64,000 nt of DNA. Source: an uncultured Prevotellaceae bacterium (GTDB lineage Bacteria > Bacteroidota > Bacteroidia > Bacteroidales > Bacteroidaceae). The translations under genes were made by a program, and so were the position numbers. The stretch lies in the NCBI GenBank assembly GCA_900318815.1, contig ONMA01000001.1, positions 238,210-302,209 on the forward strand, in the 5' to 3' direction. Below are positions 1 through 9,720 of the stretch, piece by piece (position 1 is the stretch's first letter; each line of letters begins with the position of its first letter). The notes under the pieces are model-generated. The model worked only from the letters and a program-made list of their open reading frames with translations, made no database searches and had not been told where the DNA came from.

Positions 1-2
1 CT

Positions 3-851
3 TGGGAGCAGGCCTCACAGTATTTTGTCTATGATGAGCAGGTCTTAAAGCGTGACTCCATTCAGCAATACTGGACCAATCGCGCTTTGATGGACGATGC
101 CGTCTTCAACATGACCGACCAGCGTTCCGTTCAGGACTCGCTCATCTCCGTGCCTTATCTCAATTGGCGAAAAGGCTATGTTACAGGCAAGCCCGTCTAT
201 CATGTCTTCTATCGTCCTTTTGCCGCAAGCGGCTTACTTGATGGTGCCACGCCTATCCAATGCAGCAATGGTATGCTGTATCAGGTAGCCGAGTGGCCCT
301 TCACGCCCGAGCAGACGTATTTCAAGGAGCTATGGTCTGAGGGCGAAAGCAATGGGCTTATTATCGCAGAGAAGGATTGCTCGTATAACATTCGCCGTCA
401 GGTGGCCGACAGTATTTCTGAGAATTCTTATCTGCAGATTCTGCCACGTTCTGCTACCTCCAACTGGGAGCTGACCTATCGTGTCAACAATACGCTTTCG
501 GGCGATTATGACATCTGTGCCATCGTACTGCCCAAGACGGTGGTGCCCGGTCAGCAGAATCCTGACATGAAGCCCTGCAAGTTCAAGGCTACCATCAACT
601 ATGTGGATGAGACGGGTGCAGCCAAGACCTTCAACTGTAACAACACGCAGTTCCAGACTGATCCGGAGAAGGTCGACACCGTAGTCCTGGCAGAGGCATT
701 CCACTTCCCCACTAGCAATTATGATCAGAGCAGTATCAAGGTCAGTGTGAAGATTCAATGCTCAATCCTGGCTCGTGAGACATCTAAGTTTGCCCGCGAG
801 ATGTATCTTGATTGCATCTATCTCCGTCCCCGAACCTCTAAATCCGAATAG
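3..851 (+). CDS. Surface protein of the SusCD locus, 5'-truncated (probably fasciclin-like)
   Basis: The reading frame is open from the left window edge (first full codon at base 3) to a TAG at 849-851, so only the C-terminal 282 residues are present and the true start lies outside. The segment SNGMLYQVAEWPFTP resembles the end of FAS1 (fasciclin) repeats in Bacteroidales SusC/SusD-linked lipoproteins, and the following ~170 residues look like a beta-sandwich. The stop is 2 nt before the SusC start, so the two are almost certainly co-transcribed. The likely role is a cell-surface glycan-binding or adhesion accessory of the uptake complex. The fasciclin assignment is from memory of family sequence and is moderate; the existence of the gene is secure. 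Confidence 0.6.
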   Translation, partial: WEQASQYFVYDEQVLKRDSIQQYWTNRALMDDAVFNMTDQRSVQDSLISVPYLNWRKGYVTGKPVYHVFYRPFAASGLLDGATPIQCSNGMLYQVAEWPFTPEQTYFKELWSEGESNGLIIAEKDCSYNIRRQVADSISENSYLQILPRSATSNWELTYRVNNTLSGDYDICAIVLPKTVVPGQQNPDMKPCKFKATINYVDETGAAKTFNCNNTQFQTDPEKVDTVVLAEAFHFPTSNYDQSSIKVSVKIQCSILARETSKFAREMYLDCIYLRPRTSKSE

Positions 852-853
852 CA

Positions 854-3800
854 ATGAAAAGACATATTTTATCTGCAATGTTGCTGCTGGCTGCAACTTC
901 GCTGGCAGCACAGGAAAATACGAAGACCGTGACAGGCCACGTGGTCGATGCTGCCACTGGTCAGCCCCTTGCCGGTGTCATCGTCTCTGCCTACGGCAAC
1001 CAGCGGCAGACCACCATGACCGACGAGCAAGGCTACTATGAACTGAAGGTTCCCGCCTACATCAGTTCGGTATTGATGAACGTGGATGGCTATAACCTTC
1101 AGCAGAAGGCCATTGCCAATGACAAGGCCGATGGCAAGTTGTTCCGCGATGTCTTCCGCGAGAGCTACAACCGTACCACTGACGCTGTCATCAGCGCACA
1201 GGCCAATCAGTTCGACAACAATTCTGAGTTAAGCATTGACCCGTTGGTGGCTCAGCAGTTGGGTGCCGATATGCGCACCGTGAGCCGGGGCGGCATTCCT
1301 GGCATGGGCAACACGATGCTCATTGAGGGTATCAATTCGCTCAATTCCAGTGCCCAGCCGTTGGTCGTTATCGACGACGTGGTGATGGACATGCTCTACA
1401 ACCGCGAAATGCTGCATGACGGCTATTTCAACAACCTGCTGGCTAACCTGAATGTCGGTGACATTGAGAGTGTGCAGGTGCTGAAGAACGGAACGGCTCT
1501 CTATGGTGCCAAGGGTGCCAATGGCGTGCTTCTCATCAAGACCAAGCGCAACAAGTCGATGGCCACCAAGATTGATGTCACCATCAATGGCCGTTTCGAA
1601 CTGGTGCCCCGTCTGCCGCAGATGATGGATGCTGAGGACTATCGCCTCTACGCTACTGAGTTGCTCATGGGTACTACCAACCCCAACCAGTTGGCCAAGA
1701 TGAAGTTCCTGAACAACGAGCCTAATTACTATTATTACAACCAGTATCATAACGAGACAGACTGGACCGATGAGGTGTACAAGAATGCCTTCTCGCAGAA
1801 CTACGGCATCAACGTGCAGGGTGGTGACGATGTGGCTTCCTACAATCTCTCGGTGGGCTACTCGCTGGGAAATAGCACGCTGAAGGAGAATAACTATTCG
1901 CGCTTTAACATGCGCTTGAACACCGACATCATCGTGGCTAAGGGTCTTGATGTCCGTTTCGATGCTTCTTATAGCGACGTGGATCGCAGCCTGCGCGACG
2001 ACGGTGCCCCGTTGGATCCCCTGAATGGCTCGGTCATTACTTCGCCAGGTTTCATCGGACTGGCCAAGTCGCCGTTCCTGTCGCCCTACGCATACGACAA
2101 GCATGGTAACCTTAGCCACTATCTGTCAGAGGCTGATGACTATCTGGAGGGCAAGTTCCAGGGACGTGGCCGACTGGCTAATCCCGTCAGTATCCTTGAG
2201 CATGGCGATGGTAAGAACCGAAACTCGTTTGGCAACCGCTTTATCATGTTTGCCATCACTCCTAAGTATCAATTCAACCGTCATCTGACGCTGAGCGAGC
2301 ATTTCACCCTCGGTCTGGTCAATACCAACGAGAACTACTACCTGCCCATTCAGGGTGTTCCTACCTTCTTTGTCGAAGGTCTTGACGAGGGAACCACTTT
2401 GGAGAACATCGTGCAGAGTCAGGCAGCCAGCCAGACGGCCATCCAGAGCGATACCCGCCTGTCGTGGCAGAAAAAATATGGTGCCCATGCCATCGGCGTG
2501 AAGGGTGGGGTGCGCTACCTGAGCAACAGCTATAGTCTCACTGCCCAGAAAGGCTACAACTCTGGTAACGACAAGACTCCTAACATGACCACCTCTCTGC
2601 GCTTCAAGAGTACCACAGGAGCCGATGACAAGACTCGCGAGATTGCCTGGTATGCATTGGCTGACTACAGCTATGCCGACCGCTTCTATGTAAACGCAGG
2701 TCTTTCGGCCCATACCTCCTCCCGCTTTGGCAAGGATGCTTCCGGGCTGAAGCTCTTTGATACCGTCTGGGGACTCTTCCCCAGCGTCGAAGGTGCCTGG
2801 GTGATCTCTAACGAGAAATGGCTGGCTGGTGTGAAGGGCATCGACTATCTGCGTCTGAACCTTGGCTTTGACGTCTCGGGTAACGATGACATCGACTTTA
2901 CCGCCTCTCGCAGCTATTTCGTTTCCAAGCGTATGCTGGGCGAGTTGACCAACGGTAAGGTGATTGGCAACATCGGCAATACCGATTTGCAGTGGGAGAC
3001 CACTCGTCGTCTGAGTGCCGGCCTTACTGCCAATTTCCTTGATAACCGTCTGAGCGTTCGTCTGAACCTGTTCAAGAGCTGGACGTCGAATCTCCTTTCT
3101 CTGCGTCAGTTGGCATGGACCAGTGGCTTGCAGAACAACTGGAGCAACGACGGCAAGTTGGAGAATGCCGGTTTCGACGTGAATGTGAACGCTAAGGTGC
3201 TTGCTTTGAAGAACTTCAGTTGGGAGCTGGGTGCATCGGCTGGCCATTATAATAATAAGGTGACAGCCCTGCCCGACAACGACAGTCAGATAGAGACCAG
3301 CATCTATGGTGCTACCATCCTGACTCAGGTGGGTCAGCCTGTTGGCGTGTTCTATGGCTATAAGGCCAACGGTGTCTATCAGACCTCTGCCGAGGCAAAG
3401 GCCGACGGTCACTATATCCTGAAGCAGAATGGCGACTACAGCTATTTTGAGGCGGGCGACGTGCGCTTTACCGATTTTGACAACAATGGTCTGATAGATG
3501 AGGCCGACCGTACTGTTATCGGCGACCCCAATCCCGACATCTACGGAAACATCTTTACCACGCTGTCCTACAAGAATCTTACCTTGCAGGCCGTTATGAA
3601 CTACTCTCTCGGCAACGATGTCTTCAACTATCAGCGTTCATTGCTTGAAGGTGGCAGCCTGTTCCTCAATCAGACAACGGCTATGCAGAACCGTTGGACT
3701 ACCGAGGGACAACAGACCGACATCCCGCGTGCGGCCTATACCGACCCGATGGGCAATTCACGCTTCAGCAACCGATGGATTGAAGACGGTTCCTATCTGC

Positions 3801-4021
3801 GCCTGAGCAGTGTCACTCTTTCGTGGCATTTGCCTATCCAGAGCACCTATCTGCAGGGTCTTACCATCTGGGGCAATGCAACGAACCTCTTCACTATTAC
3901 CCGTTATCTGGGTAGCGACCCCGACTGCGCTCTTGGCTCTGCTATCCTTTCACAGGGTATAGACCGTGGTTTGCTTTCGGCAGGCCGTTCCTTCTCACTT
4001 GGTGTCAACATCAACTTGTAA
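854..4021 (+). CDS. SusC-family TonB-dependent outer-membrane receptor
   Basis: 1055 residues. A signal peptide ends near AAQ (about residue 20). A carboxypeptidase-regulatory-like domain (TVTGHVVDAATGQPLAGV, about 25-100) follows, then a plug domain with the SusC-type stretch VQVLKNGTALYGAKGANGV (about 210-230), and a long beta-barrel rich in alternating aromatic residues that ends in SLGVNINL with an aromatic/Leu-rich last strand. This family imports oligosaccharides across the outer membrane with TonB energy, capped by a SusD lipoprotein; here the SusD partner follows after 37 nt. The locus also carries GH43 and GH97 enzymes, so the cargo is probably a plant oligosaccharide; the exact glycan cannot be read from sequence. 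Confidence 0.95.
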   Translation: MKRHILSAMLLLAATSLAAQENTKTVTGHVVDAATGQPLAGVIVSAYGNQRQTTMTDEQGYYELKVPAYISSVLMNVDGYNLQQKAIANDKADGKLFRDVFRESYNRTTDAVISAQANQFDNNSELSIDPLVAQQLGADMRTVSRGGIPGMGNTMLIEGINSLNSSAQPLVVIDDVVMDMLYNREMLHDGYFNNLLANLNVGDIESVQVLKNGTALYGAKGANGVLLIKTKRNKSMATKIDVTINGRFELVPRLPQMMDAEDYRLYATELLMGTTNPNQLAKMKFLNNEPNYYYYNQYHNETDWTDEVYKNAFSQNYGINVQGGDDVASYNLSVGYSLGNSTLKENNYSRFNMRLNTDIIVAKGLDVRFDASYSDVDRSLRDDGAPLDPLNGSVITSPGFIGLAKSPFLSPYAYDKHGNLSHYLSEADDYLEGKFQGRGRLANPVSILEHGDGKNRNSFGNRFIMFAITPKYQFNRHLTLSEHFTLGLVNTNENYYLPIQGVPTFFVEGLDEGTTLENIVQSQAASQTAIQSDTRLSWQKKYGAHAIGVKGGVRYLSNSYSLTAQKGYNSGNDKTPNMTTSLRFKSTTGADDKTREIAWYALADYSYADRFYVNAGLSAHTSSRFGKDASGLKLFDTVWGLFPSVEGAWVISNEKWLAGVKGIDYLRLNLGFDVSGNDDIDFTASRSYFVSKRMLGELTNGKVIGNIGNTDLQWETTRRLSAGLTANFLDNRLSVRLNLFKSWTSNLLSLRQLAWTSGLQNNWSNDGKLENAGFDVNVNAKVLALKNFSWELGASAGHYNNKVTALPDNDSQIETSIYGATILTQVGQPVGVFYGYKANGVYQTSAEAKADGHYILKQNGDYSYFEAGDVRFTDFDNNGLIDEADRTVIGDPNPDIYGNIFTTLSYKNLTLQAVMNYSLGNDVFNYQRSLLEGGSLFLNQTTAMQNRWTTEGQQTDIPRAAYTDPMGNSRFSNRWIEDGSYLRLSSVTLSWHLPIQSTYLQGLTIWGNATNLFTITRYLGSDPDCALGSAILSQGIDRGLLSAGRSFSLGVNINL

Positions 4022-4058
4022 AAATTAGAAAATTAAAGAATCTAAAAATTAAAGAATT

Positions 4059-5750
4059 ATGAAACTGCAAAATATTTTAATCTTTTCATTTTTTAATCTT
4101 TTAATTTTGAGTAGTTGCTCTGACATGCTCGAAACCGATAGCGAACTCGTTGAGTTTGAGCAGGACAACACGCTGAATCATCCCACCGACTCCGTCTATA
4201 GTGTGCTGGGTATCATTAACCGCATGCAGATCATAGCCGACCGTACAGTGCTTCTTGGTGAAGTGCGTGGCGATCTGGTGGAGGTTACCGAGGCCGCTTC
4301 GTCCGACCTGAAGCGCTTGGCTGCTTTCGACTTCTCGCAGCCCAATAAGTACAATCAGGTGAGTGACTACTATGCCGTTATCAATAACTGTAACTACTTC
4401 CTGGCTCATGTCGATACTGCCATGCAGCGTCGTGGCCGTAAGCTCTTTGCCTACGAGTATGCTGCCGTGAAAGCCTTCCGTGCCTGGACCTACCTGCAAA
4501 TGGTTCAGGCCTACGGACAGGTGCCTCTCGTCACCATGCCCATCATGACCGAGCGCGAGGCCGAGGAGGCTCGTCAGCAGGCTCCTTCCGACATCGTGCA
4601 GGTGTGCAATTTCTTTATCGACGACCTTACACCGTATGCATTGGTCGACGTGCCTAAGTGGGGAACCGTCTCTGGCTACGATTCGGAGCATTTCTTCGTT
4701 CCCATGCGCGTATTGCTGGGCGACCTCTGCCTTTGGGCCGGACGCTATGAAGAGGCTGCTCGCTGGTATAACAGCTATTTGAACGACAAGAAGCACCCTG
4801 TCCCGATGAATTATACTAATCGCATTCAGTGGACCGATCCCTCCGAGTTCCTGCGTAGACAAGACAGCTATAATGCGCTTTATTCCAATGAGGTTCTCAG
4901 CTATATCCCCATGGAAGAACGTGTGTTTGATGGAATCGTAAGCGATTTGTCCAATGTCTACGAGTCGACGAATGAGAACCGTTACTATTTCCAGCTGACC
5001 CCTTCAGCCGGTATGCGCCGTCTCTCAGCCGAGCAGATTTACTGTATGGAGTACAAGACAGGTACGCAGACCGATACCATCTATGTGCCTCGAACTGGCA
5101 TGTCGGATGGCTTGTTCGTGGGCGACTTGCGCCTGTCATCGAACTTCAGACAGACTTCCGTAGGTGGTCAGGATGCTTATTCAGAGTATTCTTCGCTCTA
5201 TCAGAGTATCAATAAGTTGTCAAGCTTGTATATTCCCACTTATCGTGTGAGTCTGGTTTACCTGCACTACGCCGAGGCGTTGAACCGCGCCGGACTTCCC
5301 CAGTCGGCTATGACCGTGCTGAAGTATGGACTCTGCTCAGAGAATATCGCTTTACATGTGGATAGCGTGGAACGTGCCAACGCAGGTACGCTCATTGCCT
5401 TCGACGAGAATGTTTTCACCAAGGAGAATACGATAGGCATACACTCGATAGGTTCTGGCGACTCTCATTGCAACGCTTACTATGACCTTCCCCAGCCTGT
5501 CAGCGCACTGGGTTCGCGTCAGGACACCGTCAACTACCAGATTCCCCTGGTTGAGGATATGATTGTCAACGAGTTGGCATTGGAAGGAGCATTCGAAGGC
5601 TATCGCTTCTACGACCTCATGCGTGTAGCCTTGCGACGTAACGATCCAGCCTACTTGGCAAAGCCCGTTTCACGCCGTGCTTCTACTGACAGTGAGACGC
5701 TCTACATGATGCTCATGGATAAGAATAACTGGTATCTGCCCTTGAAATAA
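4059..5750 (+). CDS. SusD/RagB-family glycan-binding lipoprotein
   Basis: 563 residues. The N-terminus MKLQNILIFSFFNLL is a lipoprotein signal ending in the lipobox LSSCS, so Cys20 is the probable lipid-anchored residue. The body shows the TPR-like SusD features: AYEYAAVKAFRAWTYLQMVQAYGQVPLV (split here only by description; about residues 125-152), RVSLVYLHYAEALNRAG (about 395-411) and the C-terminal EGAFEGYRFYDLMRVALRR stretch. It caps the SusC barrel on the cell surface and binds the oligosaccharide. The position directly after susC is standard. The start codon is the only one that gives a lipoprotein signal. Confidence 0.95.
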   Translation: MKLQNILIFSFFNLLILSSCSDMLETDSELVEFEQDNTLNHPTDSVYSVLGIINRMQIIADRTVLLGEVRGDLVEVTEAASSDLKRLAAFDFSQPNKYNQVSDYYAVINNCNYFLAHVDTAMQRRGRKLFAYEYAAVKAFRAWTYLQMVQAYGQVPLVTMPIMTEREAEEARQQAPSDIVQVCNFFIDDLTPYALVDVPKWGTVSGYDSEHFFVPMRVLLGDLCLWAGRYEEAARWYNSYLNDKKHPVPMNYTNRIQWTDPSEFLRRQDSYNALYSNEVLSYIPMEERVFDGIVSDLSNVYESTNENRYYFQLTPSAGMRRLSAEQIYCMEYKTGTQTDTIYVPRTGMSDGLFVGDLRLSSNFRQTSVGGQDAYSEYSSLYQSINKLSSLYIPTYRVSLVYLHYAEALNRAGLPQSAMTVLKYGLCSENIALHVDSVERANAGTLIAFDENVFTKENTIGIHSIGSGDSHCNAYYDLPQPVSALGSRQDTVNYQIPLVEDMIVNELALEGAFEGYRFYDLMRVALRRNDPAYLAKPVSRRASTDSETLYMMLMDKNNWYLPLK

Positions 5751-5825
5751 AGGGCAGAACCAGTTGCGTTCACAAATACGAAATACTGTGATACGAAAAG
5801 AAAAGCCATTCTCCGTAATGAGTTA

Positions 5826-5833
5826 TAATTTTG
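5826..5833 (+). promoter_or_regulatory. Putative Bacteroidetes -7 element upstream of the 1239-aa secreted protein
   Basis: TAATTTTG matches the Bacteroidetes -7 consensus TAnnTTTG and lies about 80 nt before the ATG at 5913. No good TTTG is present 19-20 nt upstream, so the promoter is tentative. It would allow separate expression of the genes after susD. Confidence 0.4.
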
Positions 5834-5912
5834 CATCGTCATTTAAACGACTCGATTTTTTATTCTTATTTCATATTAACTAACTAATTAATTGTATTAA
5901 AATCTTTACACA

Positions 5913-8900
5913 ATGAAGAAAACTTACAAAATGTTTCTTGCGCTGATTCTTGGTTTGTTCAGTGCAATGAATGTAAGTGCAGGCGAGATCATCTCCCTTC
6001 AGGAGGTTCCTTTCTGCACATGGGATGGCTGGGGTGTTGACGCCCAGTCGACGGGCGATGCCGAGTGCGCTTGGGTCGTCGGTTCGCCGACAGGTTTGCC
6101 CTACGGTGACAGCAATGTGAACAACTATGCCGACCTGTCGCTTTTCTCTAAGCTCATTATCACGGTGACCGAAGGAACACCCCGCTTTCTCCTTAACCGT
6201 GATGTGGTCGAGGGTCAGTGGAATGAGAATGAGGCAGAGTCCCATCTTATTGACAACACCCGGGGCGGTTGGTCGTCGAAGTATTTCTCTCAGGACGGAA
6301 ATACCTATATCGTAGACCTGAAACTGTTGGTGAAGGAGAAGGGCTTTGCCCATCTGCACGCCATCAAGGGAGCCAACTGGGCAGACGTTAACGTCGAGAG
6401 CATGGAAGTTGAGCGTCAGGGCAAGGCCCAGCAGGTAGGCTGGACCGACCTGATCAACAACGGCAACATGGAAGGCGACGACGTGAGCAGTTTCTTCACC
6501 AAGTTGAACATTGGCGACAATGCCGCTAAGGTGGTCAACTCCGAGATTACCGACGGTGTGGGTGTCGACGGCTCGCGCGGTATTATGATTACTACTGGCG
6601 ACAAGACGGCCAATGACTATGACAACCAGTTCTGGTTCCGCTTCAATGAACCTGTACCCGCAGGAACAAAGTATCGTGTAAGCTTCAGCTATCGTGCTGA
6701 GGAGGATGCCACAGTTTCTTCTCAGGCACACGCCGAGCCCAGCGACTACATCCACTATCAGATGTTGGATGCCCTGAACTTCACGCCCGAATGGCAGGTC
6801 TACAACAAGGAGGGTGAGGTAACAGCCGACCAGTCGAAGGATGACAAGCAGTTGCTCTCTGTTGCCTTCAATCTGAACCCCGACTCTCATGTTGCAGCCA
6901 ATACCTACTATTTCGATAACATCAAGTTTGAGGTCTACAAGTATGGTACGGTTGCCGAGTTCTTGAGCGACATCGTGCAGATTGACTTTGGCTTCGAGAC
7001 CAACATTCCCGAGCTGGTCAAGGCAGTCAACAAGCCTCGTCTGATGTTCCCCTTGGATTGTGCCCAGGTGAAGGTTAATGGTGAGAATGCTGCCATCATG
7101 TCGATAGAAGGCTTTGCCGACGGTCGCTTCTACATCTTCATGGAGGAAGCTATCAACGATGACGACAATGTGGAAGTTACCTTTACCAATCCCACTGATG
7201 CTGCTTATCACCTTATCTACACCAGTGGCCCCGGTGGTGACGTGAGCAACTATGCTGGTCCTGCTGATTACAATGATGAAGTCGGTGTTGACGATGCCTA
7301 CGCTTATATCTTCGTAAGACCCACCGTTGTGGACACCGATCCCGAGGATGGTTCGTTCAACCTTCCCAACAGCATCAAGGAGTTCAAGGTATTCTTCGAC
7401 AAAAATGCCGATTGCGCCCGTCTGAAGGCTACTATCAATGGCAAGGCTCTTGCTATTTCTCCCGCCGAAGGTTTTGCTGAGGTGGTGACGCTGGTTCGCG
7501 ATGGTGCCGACCTGACTACAGGCGAATATACCATTGAGATAGACAACATTCTTGCTGAGATGCCGCTCGACGACTCTGATTACGGCACATACAGCTTCAC
7601 CGTTGGTATTGGTAAGGTCGAGGCTGATCCCGATGACCAGCCCAAGGCCATGATTCCCGACTACTTTGCTACGACGAATGCCGGTGGTATTCCCGAGGGC
7701 TATATCGTACAGTTCCAGCAGGAGACACGTACCTCTGAGGCTGGTGGTTATGGTTCCGGCCCCCGTATGTTTGACTTTGCCGATGGTGGCGACTTCACCA
7801 AGGGCTTGTATTTCCGTGAGGGTTATGTGGAGTACGGAAGCGCAGAGGGCCACGAACTGGCTCTTGAGGCTGGCAAGAAGTACAACATCCACTTCAACAC
7901 CGCTATGTGGAAGAGCAATGGTACTAAGACCCGCTTCCAGATTTTCAACGAGGCCGACGAGGCTGTGCTCACTCAGATGATTGACAACAAACCCGACGTA
8001 AATGGTAATACGAGCAGTGCCGTGAACGGTTCTACCTCTACCGACATCAAGTTCATTCCTGAGACCAGTGGTAACTATCGTCTCAAGTGGACTTCCTCTA
8101 CTTCAGAGTCGGGCGATCCTGAATGGCTTGAGATTGTGCTGGCTAATGTGAGTATGATGTATGTGCCCAATGCAATGGGTATTGAGGAGATTCAGCTGCT
8201 GAACACCGCTCTTGAGAATGCCAAGACTGTACGCGACGGCAACCTGGAAGACCGCTATTCTGGCCCCGCCTTCGACGCTCTCGTGGCCGCTATCAACAAG
8301 TATGAGGCCGAGAAGGATGGTTACACCGCTCCCTCTGCCTACAGAAATGCTGCCGCTGCTCTCGACGCTGCTGCACAGGCCGTGAAGGATCACCGCGCAC
8401 TCTGCGACACTTACGATCCCCTGCCCGAGCAGGCTCAGAACATCATCGATGCCAATGCCGAAAAGAAGTTCGTCAACCATCCTTACTATGCTGAGCTGGT
8501 GGCTGTTGCTGCCAAGTATGTGCAGAAGGTGAACACCACGAAGGTCGATCCCGAGACAGGTCTTGAGTATGAGGTGGAAGAGCTGAATGTACTCGTGATT
8601 AAGGACGACGCTGAGTTGAATGCTGCTATTGCCGAGCTGAAGGGTCTGGTTGAAATGACTGGTCTCCTCTTCACCGAGGGCGAGTCGAAGACCTCCGACA
8701 CTGGTGTGAAGGTGCTTGCCGAGCGTCTGCGCCTTGGTGCCGAGACCCTGAAGTCGCTGGGCGTTGCCGAGGATGACACCTGGGTAGTTGCAGCTTATAA
8801 CACCCTGACCGATGACGACGAGCTGGTAGAGAACATCAAGCGTCGTGTGAAGGAAGAACTCTATGGCAAGCTGAAGGAAGCCGACAACACGCTGTTCCAG

Positions 8901-9632
8901 CCCGTTCTCGATGAGAATACCTACGAGGAGGTTACTCCTACCTACGACATGACCGTGTTCGTGAAGAACCCGAACATCTACAAGCTGAGCGACAATATGG
9001 ACTTCACCGAAGAGAGTATTTCTGGCTGGACTACTCCCGAGGGTTACAACAAGCCTGGCGTGTCTTGCGGATGGGGTGCTTCTCGCGGTACTTCCAAGAT
9101 TGCCGAGGACTGCATGTTCCAGACATGGGGTGCCAGCTACCGTGTTGAGCAGACTATTACCGACCTGCCCGTGGGTGTCTACACCGTGAAGTTCGGCTTC
9201 GGCGAGCGTAACAACGACGTGGAGGAGAACTTTGTCGACAGCTATGTCTACGCTATGGGTTCCGACGGCTTAGAGTCGCAGGGCACCTGCCCGGGCATCG
9301 GCCAGTCCTTCCCATACGCTAACGCTCCTATTGAGCAGACCATCACCGTTACCGACGGTATCCTGACAATCGGTGTCAATGGCGGTCCTTCGTCTCACAC
9401 CTTCTTCAGCGATGTTCGCGTGCTGCTCGCAGGTGCTGTTCCTGGCTATGACTACGGTACGGCTTACACCGAGGGTATCGACGGTACGGTTGCCCAGCCT
9501 GCAGCTGTTCGTTCCGTTGAACTCTTCGACCTGAACGGTCGCCGCCTGCTCACCGCTCCTCGTGGTGTGGCTGTGGTGAAGAAGTACATGAGCGACGGAA
9601 CCATCCGCACGGAGAAAGTGGTGAAGAAGTAA
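5913..9632 (+). CDS. Large secreted multidomain glycan-associated protein with FIVAR-like region and T9SS-like tail
   Basis: 1239 residues. A type I signal peptide (MKKTYKMFLALILGLFSAMN, cleavage near VSA/GE) precedes several beta-sandwich, CBM-like segments (about 150-350, 570-750 and 1010-1180). The helical stretch at about 760-840 (LNTALENAKTVRDGN, YRNAAAALDAAAQAVKDH) resembles FIVAR helical repeats. The last ~40 residues (VELFDLNGRRL, then RGVAVVKKYMSDGTIRTEKV) resemble the C-terminal sorting tails of type IX-secreted proteins in Prevotellaceae. There is no lipobox, unlike a classic SusE/F. It sits where a surface glycan-binding protein is usually encoded, right after susD, and before two glycoside hydrolases. 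No catalytic domain is recognisable to me; glycan binding is inferred from position and fold. Confidence 0.6.
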   Translation: MKKTYKMFLALILGLFSAMNVSAGEIISLQEVPFCTWDGWGVDAQSTGDAECAWVVGSPTGLPYGDSNVNNYADLSLFSKLIITVTEGTPRFLLNRDVVEGQWNENEAESHLIDNTRGGWSSKYFSQDGNTYIVDLKLLVKEKGFAHLHAIKGANWADVNVESMEVERQGKAQQVGWTDLINNGNMEGDDVSSFFTKLNIGDNAAKVVNSEITDGVGVDGSRGIMITTGDKTANDYDNQFWFRFNEPVPAGTKYRVSFSYRAEEDATVSSQAHAEPSDYIHYQMLDALNFTPEWQVYNKEGEVTADQSKDDKQLLSVAFNLNPDSHVAANTYYFDNIKFEVYKYGTVAEFLSDIVQIDFGFETNIPELVKAVNKPRLMFPLDCAQVKVNGENAAIMSIEGFADGRFYIFMEEAINDDDNVEVTFTNPTDAAYHLIYTSGPGGDVSNYAGPADYNDEVGVDDAYAYIFVRPTVVDTDPEDGSFNLPNSIKEFKVFFDKNADCARLKATINGKALAISPAEGFAEVVTLVRDGADLTTGEYTIEIDNILAEMPLDDSDYGTYSFTVGIGKVEADPDDQPKAMIPDYFATTNAGGIPEGYIVQFQQETRTSEAGGYGSGPRMFDFADGGDFTKGLYFREGYVEYGSAEGHELALEAGKKYNIHFNTAMWKSNGTKTRFQIFNEADEAVLTQMIDNKPDVNGNTSSAVNGSTSTDIKFIPETSGNYRLKWTSSTSESGDPEWLEIVLANVSMMYVPNAMGIEEIQLLNTALENAKTVRDGNLEDRYSGPAFDALVAAINKYEAEKDGYTAPSAYRNAAAALDAAAQAVKDHRALCDTYDPLPEQAQNIIDANAEKKFVNHPYYAELVAVAAKYVQKVNTTKVDPETGLEYEVEELNVLVIKDDAELNAAIAELKGLVEMTGLLFTEGESKTSDTGVKVLAERLRLGAETLKSLGVAEDDTWVVAAYNTLTDDDELVENIKRRVKEELYGKLKEADNTLFQPVLDENTYEEVTPTYDMTVFVKNPNIYKLSDNMDFTEESISGWTTPEGYNKPGVSCGWGASRGTSKIAEDCMFQTWGASYRVEQTITDLPVGVYTVKFGFGERNNDVEENFVDSYVYAMGSDGLESQGTCPGIGQSFPYANAPIEQTITVTDGILTIGVNGGPSSHTFFSDVRVLLAGAVPGYDYGTAYTEGIDGTVAQPAAVRSVELFDLNGRRLLTAPRGVAVVKKYMSDGTIRTEKVVKK

Positions 9633-9663
9633 TCTGATTACATCTTTTCAAAAACAAACTATT

Positions 9664-9698
9664 TGCGGGCAAGTGTGCGACGAGCGCATTTGCCCGCA
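9664..9698. terminator. Hairpin between the secreted protein and the GH43 gene
   Basis: A 9-bp inverted repeat, TGCGGGCAA (9664-9672) and TTGCCCGCA (9690-9698), has a further GC-rich inner stem and is followed by TTTGTT. It resembles an attenuating or terminating hairpin on the + strand, 22 nt before the next start. Confidence 0.5.
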
Positions 9699-9720
9699 TT
9701 TGTTATAAACAAGGTGTCTT

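Noticed and set aside
5880..7892. 670-aa minus-strand ORF inside the 1239-aa gene
   Set aside because: Antisense shadow of a strongly coding plus-strand gene; no family resemblance.
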